DNA of 64,000 nt from Citrobacter arsenatis (GTDB taxonomy: Bacteria; Pseudomonadota; Gammaproteobacteria; Enterobacterales; Enterobacteriaceae), in assembly GCF_004353845.1 (NCBI RefSeq), contig NZ_CP037864.1, positions 1,860,001 through 1,924,000 of the forward strand, given 5' to 3'. Positions 9,893 to 19,030 of the stretch are shown here, piece after piece. Position numbers and translations under genes: made by a program. The stretch's first letter is position 1; every line of letters starts with the position of its first letter. A model generated the notes under the pieces. The model saw only the letters and a list, made by a program, of their open reading frames with translations, searched no databases and had not been told where the DNA came from.

Positions 9893-10452
9893 AAAAGTGG
9901 CTAGTGGTGATGATGGCGGTCTGGCTGACGTCATGCAGCTCCAGCGGAGAAAATAAAAGCTATTACCAGCTCCCTATCGCGCAAGGGGGCGTTCAGAGCA
10001 CCGCCAACCAGGGTAATCGTCTGCTGTGGGTCGAGCAGGTTGCTGTGCCTGACTATCTGGCGGGTAATGGGGTGGTTTACCAGACCAGCGATGTTCAATA
10101 TGTGATAGCTAATAACAATCTCTGGGCCAGCCCTTTAGATCAGCAATTACGCAATACTCTGGTGACGAACCTTAGTATGCAGTTGCCTGGATGGGTCGTC
10201 GCTTCGCAGCCGCTGGGAAGCACCCAGGATACACTGAACGTCACGGTGACCGGTTTCCATGGCCGATACGATGGCAAGGTTATTGTGAGCGGTGAATGGT
10301 TGCTGAATCATCAGGGGCAACTGATCAAACGTCCATTCCACATCGAAGCTGTACAGACTAAAGACGGCTACGATGAGATGGTGAAGGTTCTCGCCAACGC
10401 CTGGAGTCAGGAAGCGACGGCCATTGCTCAAGAGCTGAAACGCATCCCTTAA
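9889..10452 (+). CDS. pqiC: Outer-membrane lipoprotein PqiC (YmbA)
   Basis: PqiC is the outer-membrane lipoprotein of the PqiABC lipid transporter. The 187-residue product has a lipoprotein signal peptide ending in LTSC, with Cys16 as the predicted lipidated residue, and an ABC-transporter auxiliary (DUF330) domain. Its ATG overlaps the pqiB stop, which indicates translational coupling. The operon ends at a strong terminator 20 bases later. Confidence 0.95.
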   Translation: MKKWLVVMMAVWLTSCSSSGENKSYYQLPIAQGGVQSTANQGNRLLWVEQVAVPDYLAGNGVVYQTSDVQYVIANNNLWASPLDQQLRNTLVTNLSMQLPGWVVASQPLGSTQDTLNVTVTGFHGRYDGKVIVSGEWLLNHQGQLIKRPFHIEAVQTKDGYDEMVKVLANAWSQEATAIAQELKRIP

Positions 10453-10473
10453 GTTTAAATAATTGTAAATTAT

Positions 10474-10511
10474 GCCGCCCTTGGCTCATGGCCCGGGGCG
10501 GTTTTTTTTAT
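10474..10511 (+). terminator. Intrinsic terminator of the pqiABC operon
   Basis: A CCGCCC / GGGCGG stem is followed by a run of T residues (TTTTTTTTATTTTTTT). Confidence 0.85.
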
Positions 10512-10708
10512 TTTTTTAGCCGCGGAGATAACTGTTCTGACTGATTTTTTTTGTACAAATGATTTAGCGGGTAGCTCACAAATATGACACTGGCGTGAAT
10601 TTTGCGCATTGACGAGCCTGATGTTTAGGGGTATTCGTTTAGTGTGATTGCACACTTAGTAATCACTGTTTTCTTTTCCACCAGAACTAAAGATGAGGGA
10701 AACGAGGC

Positions 10709-10876
10709 ATGAAGAGACAAAAACGAGATCGCCTGGAACGGGCACATCAACGTGGTTATCAGGCCGGCATTGCCGGACGCTCAAAAGAAATGTGTCCCTA
10801 TCAGACGCTGAATCAAAGGTCATACTGGCTGGGAGGCTGGCGAGAAGCCATGGGGGATAGGGTGTTAATGGCCTGA
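10709..10876 (+). CDS. rmf: Ribosome modulation factor
   Basis: RMF converts 70S ribosomes into inactive 100S dimers in stationary phase. Reading from the ATG at 10709 gives 55 residues beginning MKRQKRDRLERAHQRGYQAG, the same length as E. coli RMF and differing at only a few positions (for example SYWLGG in place of SQWLGG). It is a very basic, short protein. The gene is monocistronic: a GAGG ribosome site precedes it and a terminator follows. In E. coli rmf is induced by ppGpp and CRP; no such site is claimed here. Confidence 0.97.
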   Translation: MKRQKRDRLERAHQRGYQAGIAGRSKEMCPYQTLNQRSYWLGGWREAMGDRVLMA

Positions 10877-10897
10877 TTCTGTCTCTTTAGATAAAAG

Positions 10898-10928
10898 AAA
10901 CCTCCGCAGTGCGGAGGTTTCGCCTTTT
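10898..10928 (+). terminator. Intrinsic terminator of rmf
   Basis: A perfect 10-bp stem, AAACCTCCGC / GCGGAGGTTT, with loop AGT, is followed by CGCCTTTT. Confidence 0.85.
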
Positions 10929-10947
10929 ACAGACCTGAGTAAGTACC

Positions 10948-10983
10948 GTAGGCCGGTGAAGGCGATTACGCTATCATCCGGCA
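10948..10983. repeat. REP-like extragenic palindrome
   Basis: The sequence between rmf and fabA has the GTAGGCCGG ... CATCCGGCA layout of an enterobacterial REP unit (imperfect palindrome with GCCGG and CCGGC arms). It lies inside a wider inverted repeat, ACAGACCTGA (10929-10938) and TCAGGTCTGT (11020-11029). REP units of this kind bind IHF or gyrase or stabilise mRNA ends in E. coli; the role here is inferred. Confidence 0.7.
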
Positions 10984-11042
10984 ATGACACAGCCCTTAAG
11001 GGAGGCGTCAGGCATGCTGTCAGGTCTGTAGACTGTCTGCGA

Positions 11043-11561
11043 TTAGAACGCAGAAGTGTCCTGGAACAGGCCTACTTTCAGATCGTTTGCGGTATAGATC
11101 AGACGACCATCAACCAACACTTCACCATCAGCCAGGCCCATGATCAGGCGACGGTTAACGATGCGTTTGAAGTGAATGCGGTATGTCACTTTCTTCGCCG
11201 TCGGCAGAACCTGGCCGGTGAATTTAACTTCGCCTACGCCCAGCGCACGGCCTTTACCTTCGCCGCCCAGCCAGCCGAGATAGAATCCAACCAACTGCCA
11301 CATCGCATCCAGACCCAGGCAGCCCGGCATCACCGGATCGCCGATAAAGTGGCATCCGAAGAACCACAGGTCCGGGTTGATATCCAGTTCAGCTTCAACA
11401 TAACCTTTGTCAAAGTTACCGCCGGTTTCTGTCATCTTGATGACACGGTCCATCATCAGCATGCTCGGTGCAGGCAGTTGTGGCCCTTTTGCGCCAAACA
11501 GCTCACCGCGACCAGAGGCAAGAAGGTCTTCTTTTGTATAGGATTCGCGTTTATCTACCAT
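11043..11561 (-). CDS. fabA: 3-hydroxydecanoyl-ACP dehydratase/isomerase FabA
   Basis: FabA dehydrates 3-hydroxydecanoyl-ACP and isomerises trans-2- to cis-3-decenoyl-ACP, the branch point to unsaturated fatty acids. The 172-residue protein is almost identical to the E. coli enzyme. The active-site segment CHFIGDPVMPGCLGLDAMWQ holds the catalytic His and Asp. The reading frame stays open 36 codons upstream, but the family start MVDKRESYTKEDLL is at 11561. FadR and FabR sites lie directly upstream, overlapping the 3' end of lonH. Confidence 0.97.
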   Translation of the reverse strand: MVDKRESYTKEDLLASGRGELFGAKGPQLPAPSMLMMDRVIKMTETGGNFDKGYVEAELDINPDLWFFGCHFIGDPVMPGCLGLDAMWQLVGFYLGWLGGEGKGRALGVGEVKFTGQVLPTAKKVTYRIHFKRIVNRRLIMGLADGEVLVDGRLIYTANDLKVGLFQDTSAF

Positions 11562-11599
11562 GTTCTCTGTAAGCCTTATCTTATTGAAGCACGCAGGAT

Positions 11600-11633
11600 A
11601 GCTAACACGTGTACGCTGAACAAGTCCGATCAG
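11600..11633 (-). promoter_or_regulatory. FabR and FadR operators of fabA
   Basis: On the minus strand ATCGGACTTGTTCAGCGT, a good FadR-type box, runs into the near-palindrome AGCGTACACGTGTTAGCT, a FabR-type box. The order matches that described for E. coli fabA (FadR activates, FabR represses). The block starts about 40 bases before the fabA ATG and touches the lonH stop codon. Confidence 0.75.
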
Positions 11634-13390
11634 TTCGGAATAATCCAGTTCAGCCAACGTAGCGGCCATGGAAAACGGTGACGACCTTCCTGTTGCGTTG
11701 CCGTAGCAATACGCTCCTGGATAGTTTGCATCAGCGTTGTCTGGCCTTCACCATCCCAAACCAGATTTAATAACAGTGGCAGCGCATCGGTCACGTCGTC
11801 CACCGCCCAGATAGTGAATTTTTCTTCTTCTACGGCCTGTAACAGTGCGGGTTGCAGGCTCAGGTGTCTGACGTTAGCAGTAGGAATGATAACGCCCTGT
11901 GTGCCCGTCAGCTCACGCTGCTGGCAGATGGCGAAAAAACCTTCAATTTTCTCGTTCAGACCACCCACAGGTTGTGCCCGACCAAACTGATCGACAGAAC
12001 CGGTAATCGCGATACTTTGATTAACAGGCACGTCGGCGAGGGCGCTAATCAATGCGCACAGTTCTGCCATAGACGCGCTGTCGCCATCCACTTCACTGTA
12101 GGATTGCTCAAAGGTCAGTGAGGCAGAGAAGGGGATTTGCTGCTCAAGCTGGAGTTCCGACATCAGGAACGCCTGCATAATCATCATACCCTTCGCGTGA
12201 ATATTTCCGCCGAGCTCGGCTTTACGCTCAATATCCGTAAATTCGCCATCGCCAATATGAACCACACAGCTGATACGTGAAGGCTCACCAAACGCGCGTG
12301 GATGTCCAGGAAATTCAATCACCGACAGGGCGTTGATTTGGCCAATGCGCTCGCCCTCCGTCTCAATGAGGATCTGTTCCTGCAGGATCTCATCCTGCAT
12401 GCGTTCGGCGAGATAACCTTCCCGCCATTCGCGCTGGGCCAGCATCAGGCTGAACTGCTCAGCGTTGCAGGTTTCGCCCTCGCATAACGGGGCCACTTCT
12501 TTGAACTGGCGGATTATCCACAGCGGGTTAAGCGGCAACGTATCCTGTTCGCCGGTGTAGCGCACGGCTTCACGGATCAGCACTTGCCAGGCATCAGGGG
12601 CCGGGTAGGGCAAATGGTTGCGCATAGCGGTATGCGTCACCCACTGACACCACTGCGTCATGGTTTCGGCATCCACTATCTGCAGATTATCTTCAAACTC
12701 GCTGTAAATAGCCTGCTCAGCCAGTTCTGGCTCCATGTCCTGAAAGTCTGCCAGCGATTCACGCTCACCGACTAACACCACTTTTAGCTTAAGCGGCATA
12801 GGTGGAACGGAGACGGGCAGTGGGCGAGACTCATCAAAAGCCACCCAGTCAAAACGCTCGTGGCTGACAATGGCTTTCAGGCGCATCCATAACAGCGGTT
12901 GAGCCAACAGCGTGCGCATCGAAATAACCAGCACACCACCGTTGGCCTGATGTACAAGTCCTGGCTGCAGAGTAATTTCGCCGTTGAACTGACGCAGGCA
13001 GCCAAACAGTTGTTCGGCTTCAACCCAGTCAGCGCTGACTACCTGAGTTAACGTCGCAAAATTGTCTTCTGCTTTCTCAGCTGTACGATAGCGGATAGTG
13101 TGACCGGAAATATCATAATGACCTCCGGTCAGGTTTCCGCCATCCGGGTGTAGCGTACGTGCAGCTGCTGTAATAAGGTTGAGGAACTCAAGCTCTTCCG
13201 GCGCTTTTACCAGCATGAACGAGGATGTCGTCCAGTGCTGAAGAAGCTGCTCTAGCGCGAATTGTAACCGCGGCTGAGTATCACTAAGTAAGGTATCGGT
13301 GTCGTCAGTGACGTGCGGCTGTGCAAATACTTCCTGATAACTGTCGGTATCAGGAACCAGATCACGCCATGCAAGTTTCGTAATGGTCAA
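11630..13390 (-). CDS. lonH: Lon-like protease LonH (YcbZ)
   Basis: This is a cytoplasmic Lon-family serine protease homologue with a Ser-Lys dyad. The 586-residue protein carries a C-terminal S16 domain: the serine lies in GDSASMAELCALISAL and the lysine in GGLNEKIEGFF. The N-terminal region is divergent and shows no clear Walker A motif, unlike Lon. This agrees with E. coli YcbZ (586 residues). The gene is upstream of fabA on the same strand, with the fabA operators at its 3' end. Confidence 0.93.
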   Translation of the reverse strand: MTITKLAWRDLVPDTDSYQEVFAQPHVTDDTDTLLSDTQPRLQFALEQLLQHWTTSSFMLVKAPEELEFLNLITAAARTLHPDGGNLTGGHYDISGHTIRYRTAEKAEDNFATLTQVVSADWVEAEQLFGCLRQFNGEITLQPGLVHQANGGVLVISMRTLLAQPLLWMRLKAIVSHERFDWVAFDESRPLPVSVPPMPLKLKVVLVGERESLADFQDMEPELAEQAIYSEFEDNLQIVDAETMTQWCQWVTHTAMRNHLPYPAPDAWQVLIREAVRYTGEQDTLPLNPLWIIRQFKEVAPLCEGETCNAEQFSLMLAQREWREGYLAERMQDEILQEQILIETEGERIGQINALSVIEFPGHPRAFGEPSRISCVVHIGDGEFTDIERKAELGGNIHAKGMMIMQAFLMSELQLEQQIPFSASLTFEQSYSEVDGDSASMAELCALISALADVPVNQSIAITGSVDQFGRAQPVGGLNEKIEGFFAICQQRELTGTQGVIIPTANVRHLSLQPALLQAVEEEKFTIWAVDDVTDALPLLLNLVWDGEGQTTLMQTIQERIATATQQEGRHRFPWPLRWLNWIIPN

Positions 13391-13575
13391 AGTTGATGTT
13401 TTTTAGTCTGTTGTAAAAAACGAGATTATACCGTAACCAGCATCACTGCACACGTGGAAAGCGCCGTGAAACGGATGTGATGACGCGCGACAGTTCACAG
13501 GCTGGATATTCTTTTCTTCAGATACCGAAAAAGCTGATATTCTGATAAGAGTTACACGGTAACATTGAGATCGCA

Positions 13576-14028
13576 ATGAAATATCAACAACTTGAAAACC
13601 TTGAAAGCGGCTGGAAATGGAAGTATCTGGTGAAGAAGCATCGTGAGGGGGAATTAATCACCCGTTACGTAGAGGCCAGCGCTGCCGAAGAAGCCGTTGA
13701 TTTGTTGCTAACCCTCGAAAATGAACCGGTTCGGGTCAATACCTGGATTGAAGAACACATGAACTCTGCGCTGCTAAATCGTATGAAACAAACCATACGG
13801 GCGCGGCGTAAGCGGCACTTTAACGCTGAACATCAGCATACGCGAAAGAAATCAATCGATCTGGAATTTATGGTCTGGCAGCGCTTAGCAGGACTTGCGC
13901 AGCGGCGTGGGAAAACGCTTTCTGAAACCATTGTGCAGTTGATTGAAGATGCAGAGCATAAAGAGAAGTACGCGAACAAAATGTCGACATTGAAGCAGGA
14001 TTTACAGGCGTTGCTGGGGAAAGAGTAG
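13576..14028 (+). CDS. matP: Macrodomain Ter organising protein MatP
   Basis: MatP binds matS sites and organises the Ter macrodomain, linking it to the divisome through ZapB. The 150-residue product begins MKYQQLENLESGWKWKYL and has an N-terminal four-helix bundle, a ribbon-helix-helix DNA-binding segment (about residues 90-135) and a C-terminal coiled coil. Length and sequence match E. coli MatP. It is divergent from lonH and convergent with ompA, with which it shares a bidirectional terminator. Confidence 0.96.
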   Translation: MKYQQLENLESGWKWKYLVKKHREGELITRYVEASAAEEAVDLLLTLENEPVRVNTWIEEHMNSALLNRMKQTIRARRKRHFNAEHQHTRKKSIDLEFMVWQRLAGLAQRRGKTLSETIVQLIEDAEHKEKYANKMSTLKQDLQALLGKE

Positions 14029-14084
14029 CAATAGGATAGTTCGACGTAACGCTTCAGCGCGCTTTTGATGAAAAACAGGTGAAA

Positions 14085-14111
14085 AAAAACCCCGCAAAGC
14101 GGGGTTTTTTA
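14085..14111. terminator. Bidirectional terminator between matP and ompA
   Basis: AAAAACCCCGC / GCGGGGTTTTT with loop AAA. There is a T run on each strand, so it can end both convergent transcripts. Confidence 0.85.
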
Positions 14112-14123
14112 TTAGACGGTAAC

Positions 14124-15182
14124 TTAAGCCTGAGGCTGAGTTACAACGTCTTTGATACCTTTAACTTCGATCTCAACACGACGATCCGGAGCCAGGCAGT
14201 CGATCAGTGCAGCGCGAGCTTTCACGTTGTCACAGGTGTTGCCAGTAACCGGGTTGGATTCGCCCATGCCACGTGCAGAGATTTTGTCAGAAGGAATACC
14301 TTTAGAGATCAGGTAATCAACAACGGACTGAGCACGTTTCTCGGACAGACCCTGGTTGTAAGCGTCAGAACCGATGCGGTCAGTGAAGCCCAGAACCACT
14401 ACGGAACCGTCTTTCGGATCCAGGTTGCTCAGCTGGCTGTACATCTGGTCCAGAGCCTGCTGACCTTCTGGTTTCAGAGTTGCTTTGTTGAAGTTGAACA
14501 GAACGTCAGACTTCAGAGTGAAGTGCTTGGTCTGTACTTCTGGAGCCGGAGCCGGAGCAACAACTACTGGAGCTGCTTCTTCCTGCTGACCGAAACGGTA
14601 AGAAACACCAACGCTCAACAGACCGTTATCCGGACGACCACCAACGGTGTTCGCGTCACCGATGTTGTTGGTCCACTGGTATTCCAGACGGGTAGCGATT
14701 TCAGGAGTAATTGCATACTCTACGCCACCAGCGAATACTGGGGATACACCAGTGTCGTGGTCTTTGAAGCCAGTGTTGTTTTTAGCGTCTGCACGCCAAA
14801 CCATACCACCCAGACGGGTATAAACGTCCAGATCGTCAGTGATTGGGTAACCCAGTTTAGCGGTCAGCTGAACGCCCTGAGCTTTGAAAGCGCCGTTGTT
14901 GTGAGTCGCGTCGGTGTAGCCTTTGTACGGCATACGACCCAACCAGTCGTAACCCATTTCAAAACCAACGTACGGGTTAACCTGATAACCACCGAACGCA
15001 CCAGCACCCAGTTGGCTTTCGTGGGTAGGACCGGCGTTGTTGATCTGGTTGTTGCCAATATCATGGTACTGAGACCAGCCCATTTTAGCACCAGCGTACC
15101 AGGTGTTATCTTTCGGAGCGGCCTGCGCCACGGTAGCGAAACCAGCCAGTGCCACTGCAATTGCGATAGCTGTCTTTTTCAT
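14124..15182 (-). CDS. ompA: Outer-membrane protein A
   Basis: OmpA is an abundant porin-like protein that tethers the outer membrane to peptidoglycan. The 352-residue precursor has a signal peptide (MKKTAIAIAVALAGFATVAQA), an eight-stranded beta-barrel of about 170 residues ending in VSYRFGQ, a Pro/Ala hinge (VVVAPAPAPE) and a C-terminal OmpA-like peptidoglycan-binding domain with LGFTDRIGSDAYNQGLSEKRA. The frame extends 30 codons upstream, but the start at 15182 is preceded by GAGG and begins the signal peptide. Codon use is strongly biased, as in highly expressed genes. Confidence 0.98.
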   Translation of the reverse strand: MKKTAIAIAVALAGFATVAQAAPKDNTWYAGAKMGWSQYHDIGNNQINNAGPTHESQLGAGAFGGYQVNPYVGFEMGYDWLGRMPYKGYTDATHNNGAFKAQGVQLTAKLGYPITDDLDVYTRLGGMVWRADAKNNTGFKDHDTGVSPVFAGGVEYAITPEIATRLEYQWTNNIGDANTVGGRPDNGLLSVGVSYRFGQQEEAAPVVVAPAPAPEVQTKHFTLKSDVLFNFNKATLKPEGQQALDQMYSQLSNLDPKDGSVVVLGFTDRIGSDAYNQGLSEKRAQSVVDYLISKGIPSDKISARGMGESNPVTGNTCDNVKARAALIDCLAPDRRVEIEVKGIKDVVTQPQA

Positions 15183-15352
15183 TTTTTGCGCCTCGTTATC
15201 ATCCAAAATTCGCCATGAATATCTCCGAAGAGAGATAACACGGTTAAATCCTTCACCCGGGGACCAGTTCAATAGTTACTCTACCGATATCTGCGGCTTA
15301 CGCCGAGCACCCCTGGCGATGTAAAGTCTACAACGTAGTTGAAAACTTACAA
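15183..15352 (-). promoter_or_regulatory. ompA promoter and long 5' leader
   Basis: The minus strand has TTGTAA and TAGACT with a 16-base spacer (15325-15352), then a leader of about 135 bases beginning near GCCAGGGG (15317). This follows the E. coli ompA leader closely; its hairpins are known to protect the mRNA. The rest of the ompA-sulA gap (15353-15539) is AT-rich and shows no gene. Confidence 0.75.
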
Positions 15353-15539
15353 GTGTGAAGTCCGTCAGGCATATGAAAAAAAAAGGCTTGTATACACAAT
15401 ATTTAACATTTATAGCTGAATAAATGTACTGAGGATATCCTGAAAACCGCTTCAGACAGGCATTCAGGCGAAAAACGCATTACAGCTCAACAGCAAATTG
15501 AAACATGAAAAAAAATTCCAGGATAAATCCTAATTTTAC

Positions 15540-16049
15540 TCAATGATACAAATTCGAGTGAATTTTTAGCCCGGAATGCTGTCTCCCCGCAAGTGTCTGT
15601 GCGCGAACAGGACGCATGATAAACCCCATCGCATTTCCTTCATCTGCTGCTTTTACCAGTTCGGCATGTTCGTCTTCGGTTAATTCTTCCGTCAGCCAAC
15701 CGATGACGACGCTGTAGTTACCCGTGCGCAGCGCTCGAACCATCGATTCCAGCGTATTGCAGGGGGAGAGCTGGCTGATTTGCATGACTTTGGTCAACGG
15801 AAGCCCAGCCGATTGTACCCACTCCCGACTTAATTTTTGTTGAGGCGTCAGCCACAGCTGCCAGCGTGATTGCTGCCCTAACTGTTGCAGCAAGGGAAGC
15901 AGCAGGAGCTGCGTCATCATGGGCTGGTCCTCGCGATAGACCACTTCACTGATAAGCCCAGTGGCAGCGTTCTCTGGCGAAACGCGCGCAATGCTGCTTG
16001 ATGTAGAAGAGAACGACGAAGAACGATTTGCATAGCCTGAAGTGTACAT
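15540..16049 (-). CDS. sulA: SOS cell-division inhibitor SulA
   Basis: SulA blocks FtsZ polymerisation during the SOS response and is degraded by Lon. The 169-residue product starts MYTSGYANRSSSFSS and ends HSGLKIHSNLYH, the C-terminal Lon-recognition tail. The frame is open 18 codons further upstream, into the LexA box, so that start is rejected in favour of the ATG at 16049. A LexA box lies about 21 bases before it. Confidence 0.97.
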   Translation of the reverse strand: MYTSGYANRSSSFSSTSSSIARVSPENAATGLISEVVYREDQPMMTQLLLLPLLQQLGQQSRWQLWLTPQQKLSREWVQSAGLPLTKVMQISQLSPCNTLESMVRALRTGNYSVVIGWLTEELTEDEHAELVKAADEGNAMGFIMRPVRAQTLAGRQHSGLKIHSNLYH

Positions 16050-16070
16050 AATCAATCCAGCCCTGTGAGT

Positions 16071-16090
16071 TACTGTATGGATATACAGTA
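16071..16090 (-). promoter_or_regulatory. LexA (SOS) box of sulA
   Basis: TACTGTATGGATATACAGTA is a nearly perfect match to the LexA consensus CTG-N10-CAG with flanking TA. It lies just upstream of sulA. Confidence 0.93.
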
Positions 16091-16266
16091 ACCCTGCTAT
16101 CAATAAAGATCAACCTTATTTTCGGAAACAGGTTCGCAATTTTTAGTCGTCGTTACGGGAAAAATAAAATTCATCTTGCCCCTTACGCATAAGTTGCCTA
16201 TTTTCGTCATTAACGGATCCGCTACTGAAAATCATTTGCTTACGTTATGATTTAAAAAGGATTTTT

Positions 16267-16881
16267 ATGAAAGAGCTTTCTTATGCAAGGATCTATAAAT
16301 CGCAGGAATATCTGGCTTCTCTGGGGACAATTCACTATCGCTCGCTGTTTGGCGGATATAGTCTGACGGTTGGCGATACGGTCTTTGCCATGGTCGCCAG
16401 CGGGGAGTTATATCTTCGCGCCTGTGAGCAGAGCGCCCAGTACTGTGTAAAAAATCCCCCTGTCTGGCTGACCTTTATTAAGCGCGGCCGTCCGGTTGTA
16501 CTCAATTATTACCAGGTGAACGATGCTTTGTGGCAAAACCAGCAGCAGTTGGTGTCGTTATCGCGGTATTCACTGGATGCAGCCGTTAAGGAAAAACAGA
16601 GCCGCTTTTCACAACATCGTCTTCGGGAATTACCCAACATGACGTTTCATCTGGAGAGTCTGTTAAATGAAGCAGGAATTAAAGATGAAGGGACATTTCG
16701 ATCGTTGGGGGCTCAGATGTGTTGGCTGAAGCTTCGACAAAATAACCCGGCGTTGACGGTAAAAATACTCTATGCCCTCGAAGGGGCAGTCGGCGGGGTG
16801 CATGAAGCCACGCTCCCGGCGGCGCGTCGCCAGGAGCTGGTAGAGTGGGTGAGTTCCCTTACGCCGGAACCGGGGTATTAG
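16267..16881 (+). CDS. sxy: Competence regulator Sxy (TfoX)
   Basis: Sxy/TfoX works with CRP at CRP-S promoters to activate DNA-uptake (type IV pilus competence) genes. The 204-residue protein has the TfoX N-terminal domain (MKELSYARIYKSQEYL ... SLFGGYSLTV) and the C-terminal helix-hairpin TfoX domain (LPNMTFHLESLLNEAGI ... LGAQMCWLKLR). It is slightly shorter than E. coli Sxy (209 residues). AAAGGA precedes the ATG. The last 23 bases overlap the convergent yccS gene. Confidence 0.94.
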   Translation: MKELSYARIYKSQEYLASLGTIHYRSLFGGYSLTVGDTVFAMVASGELYLRACEQSAQYCVKNPPVWLTFIKRGRPVVLNYYQVNDALWQNQQQLVSLSRYSLDAAVKEKQSRFSQHRLRELPNMTFHLESLLNEAGIKDEGTFRSLGAQMCWLKLRQNNPALTVKILYALEGAVGGVHEATLPAARRQELVEWVSSLTPEPGY

Positions 16882-19021
16882 ACGGAAGGACATCAATTTG
16901 CTGCTGCAGCCGCCGGATCTCCGGGAGCAGGGCAATTAATAGTCCAACTTGCTGTACGACCAGCGGCTCTTTACTGTCCGGGCGTGGTTCAAGATGCTGA
17001 ATCCGCAGTTTTAGTCCTTCCAGGGCCTGGCATACGCGCTGCTCGTCAGCAGGTTGATGGTGAAGCGCATCATCAACATAACAGACGGCATCATCCAGCA
17101 ATGCCAGGACCTCCGGATTGGTCAACTGCTCGCGATGTGCGCCCAGTGCGGAAATGTAGCTGGTAAACGTATGGTTAAGACACAGCAAGCGGAACGCCGT
17201 TTCGCGCGTTTGGGCCGTGACGTCTGGTTCACTCGACATGTTTGACACCACGGAGGCCAGTTCCGCATCACGATTGTGTGCGTCACGACGGGCGATACGG
17301 TACGCCAGACGATTGTCACGACCCTGATGATATTGTTCGAGAATAGCATCAAGGTAACGGCAGTTAGCATCAGTCGCCTGTTCAATCACCCGTGGCAGAT
17401 TACGAAAACGCCAGTCTGGCCAGATAAAGCTGACGGCGGCCCAGGCGATGGCGCAGCCGATCAGCGTATCTATGACACGCGGCAGCGCAACCTCAAAACC
17501 TTCGCCGAGCAGGTTAAAGCACAGTAGCACCAGCAACGTGATAAACATTGTGGCATGTGCGTACTGCACGTTGCGAAAGGCAAAAAACAGTACGCCGGTG
17601 ATCACCAGAAGTATCAGTTGCCCTTCGAGAGAAGGCACAAACCACAGGATCGGTAAACCGATAGCGATTCCGACTAACGTGCCGATAATCCTGAGTGCCA
17701 GGCGATGTCGGGTGGCGTTGTAGTTTGGCTGACAGACAAACAGGCTGGTCAACAGGATCCAGTACCCGTGGTTCATACCGGTTATCTGGATAATGGCATA
17801 GCCGATGCAGAGCACCAGCGACATGCGGACAGCATGGCGAAACAGAGCGGACTCGGGTGTAAAGTTACGGCTCAGACGTAACCAGATATCACTGAATCCG
17901 TGTGGGCTATCATCGGCAAGCTGATTTTCAGACTCATTGCGCGAGAGTACCTGAGCCTGTTCGGACTCAATGGTAGCCAACTGGGCATCAATGGCCCGCA
18001 GGTTTGACAGCAAAAATCCCAGCGTGTTGAGCAGGTCGGCAGGCTCACCACTGGCACGCATACGCTCAAGTGCTGCATCTATGTGGGTGAAAACGCGTTC
18101 AAAGTGCGGATCGTGCTGGTACGGCGTGCGCAATAAAATACAACGAGACAGTTGCGCACACGCTTGCCCTTGCATCGACATCAGGCGCTGAAAGCGGAAC
18201 ATCACATCGCTGTGGCGGAAGTGTTCGCGCAGCGTTTGATACTGAATATGCGAGGAGCTTGCGCGTTCGTGGATATCCTGCGCCACAAAATAGTAATGCA
18301 GCGTGCGACGTGTTCCCCGTTGCCCACGGTCACCGCGCAGGCGAGTCAGTAACGACACCTTAGTCTGATTTAACGTCGCCATCAGTTGCCCATTCGCAAG
18401 GGCTAAATCATACAAAGGTGCCTGGCTTTCATCTTCTATATCGGGATCAAAAAGACGAGATTTCAATTCCAGATAGTGTGCTAACTGTTCGTAGCTACGC
18501 GCCAGATTGTCCTGCAAGGGGCGGATGGGAAACAGGAGATGTCCGGTCAGGGTTAACAGGTTATACCAAATAGCGCCAGCCAGCAGCAGGATCGGTTGCT
18601 GATACCACTGATCGTAAAGCGAAGTGCCAAGCATGGTGTAAATGGCAATCAGCAACGCGCCAAAGGCGATGGTGGCATAGCGCTGACCTAATCCTCCCAG
18701 CAGTATAAAGCCGCTGGTGGAAAGCGTTAACCCAATGGCAAACAGCCATGGCCATGGGAAGAGCAGCTCGACCGAGGCTGAGGCAATGAAAAAGCACACC
18801 AGCGTAATAATCAAATTGCGCAGGCGGCCTGCAAGACGATCGTCCAGGTCGGTAAGTGCAGCAGCAACCATGCCCAGCGTGAGTGGGATGGTCAGCTTGA
18901 CGTCGCCCAGCCACCAGGGCAGTGCCGTTGTGCCGCAAAGCGCGATAAAAATCCGCACGTAGTACAGCCAGGTGCTGTTCCAGGTATAGCGTTTGAGCAG
19001 AGGACTTAACATAAAGGCCAT
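16859..19021 (-). CDS. yccS: YccS family inner-membrane protein
   Basis: YccS is a large inner-membrane protein of the FUSC/YccS-YhfK family, related to aromatic-acid exporter AaeB; its substrate is not established. The 720-residue product has a first block of helices (about residues 15-160), a long cytoplasmic helical region, and a second helix block (about residues 395-520), with two FUSC-like halves. Length and sequence match E. coli YccS. It lies nine bases after yccF on the same strand, so the two probably form an operon. Confidence 0.94.
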   Translation of the reverse strand: MAFMLSPLLKRYTWNSTWLYYVRIFIALCGTTALPWWLGDVKLTIPLTLGMVAAALTDLDDRLAGRLRNLIITLVCFFIASASVELLFPWPWLFAIGLTLSTSGFILLGGLGQRYATIAFGALLIAIYTMLGTSLYDQWYQQPILLLAGAIWYNLLTLTGHLLFPIRPLQDNLARSYEQLAHYLELKSRLFDPDIEDESQAPLYDLALANGQLMATLNQTKVSLLTRLRGDRGQRGTRRTLHYYFVAQDIHERASSSHIQYQTLREHFRHSDVMFRFQRLMSMQGQACAQLSRCILLRTPYQHDPHFERVFTHIDAALERMRASGEPADLLNTLGFLLSNLRAIDAQLATIESEQAQVLSRNESENQLADDSPHGFSDIWLRLSRNFTPESALFRHAVRMSLVLCIGYAIIQITGMNHGYWILLTSLFVCQPNYNATRHRLALRIIGTLVGIAIGLPILWFVPSLEGQLILLVITGVLFFAFRNVQYAHATMFITLLVLLCFNLLGEGFEVALPRVIDTLIGCAIAWAAVSFIWPDWRFRNLPRVIEQATDANCRYLDAILEQYHQGRDNRLAYRIARRDAHNRDAELASVVSNMSSEPDVTAQTRETAFRLLCLNHTFTSYISALGAHREQLTNPEVLALLDDAVCYVDDALHHQPADEQRVCQALEGLKLRIQHLEPRPDSKEPLVVQQVGLLIALLPEIRRLQQQIDVLPSNTPVPA

Positions 19022-19030
19022 TGGTCCTGA

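Noticed and set aside
10956..11681. Open frame of 241 codons antisense to fabA
   Set aside because: It runs through the REP unit and is the shadow of the conserved fabA frame.
14079..15218. Long open frame of 379 codons antisense to ompA
   Set aside because: It mirrors the biased codons of ompA and has no ribosome site or recognisable protein features.
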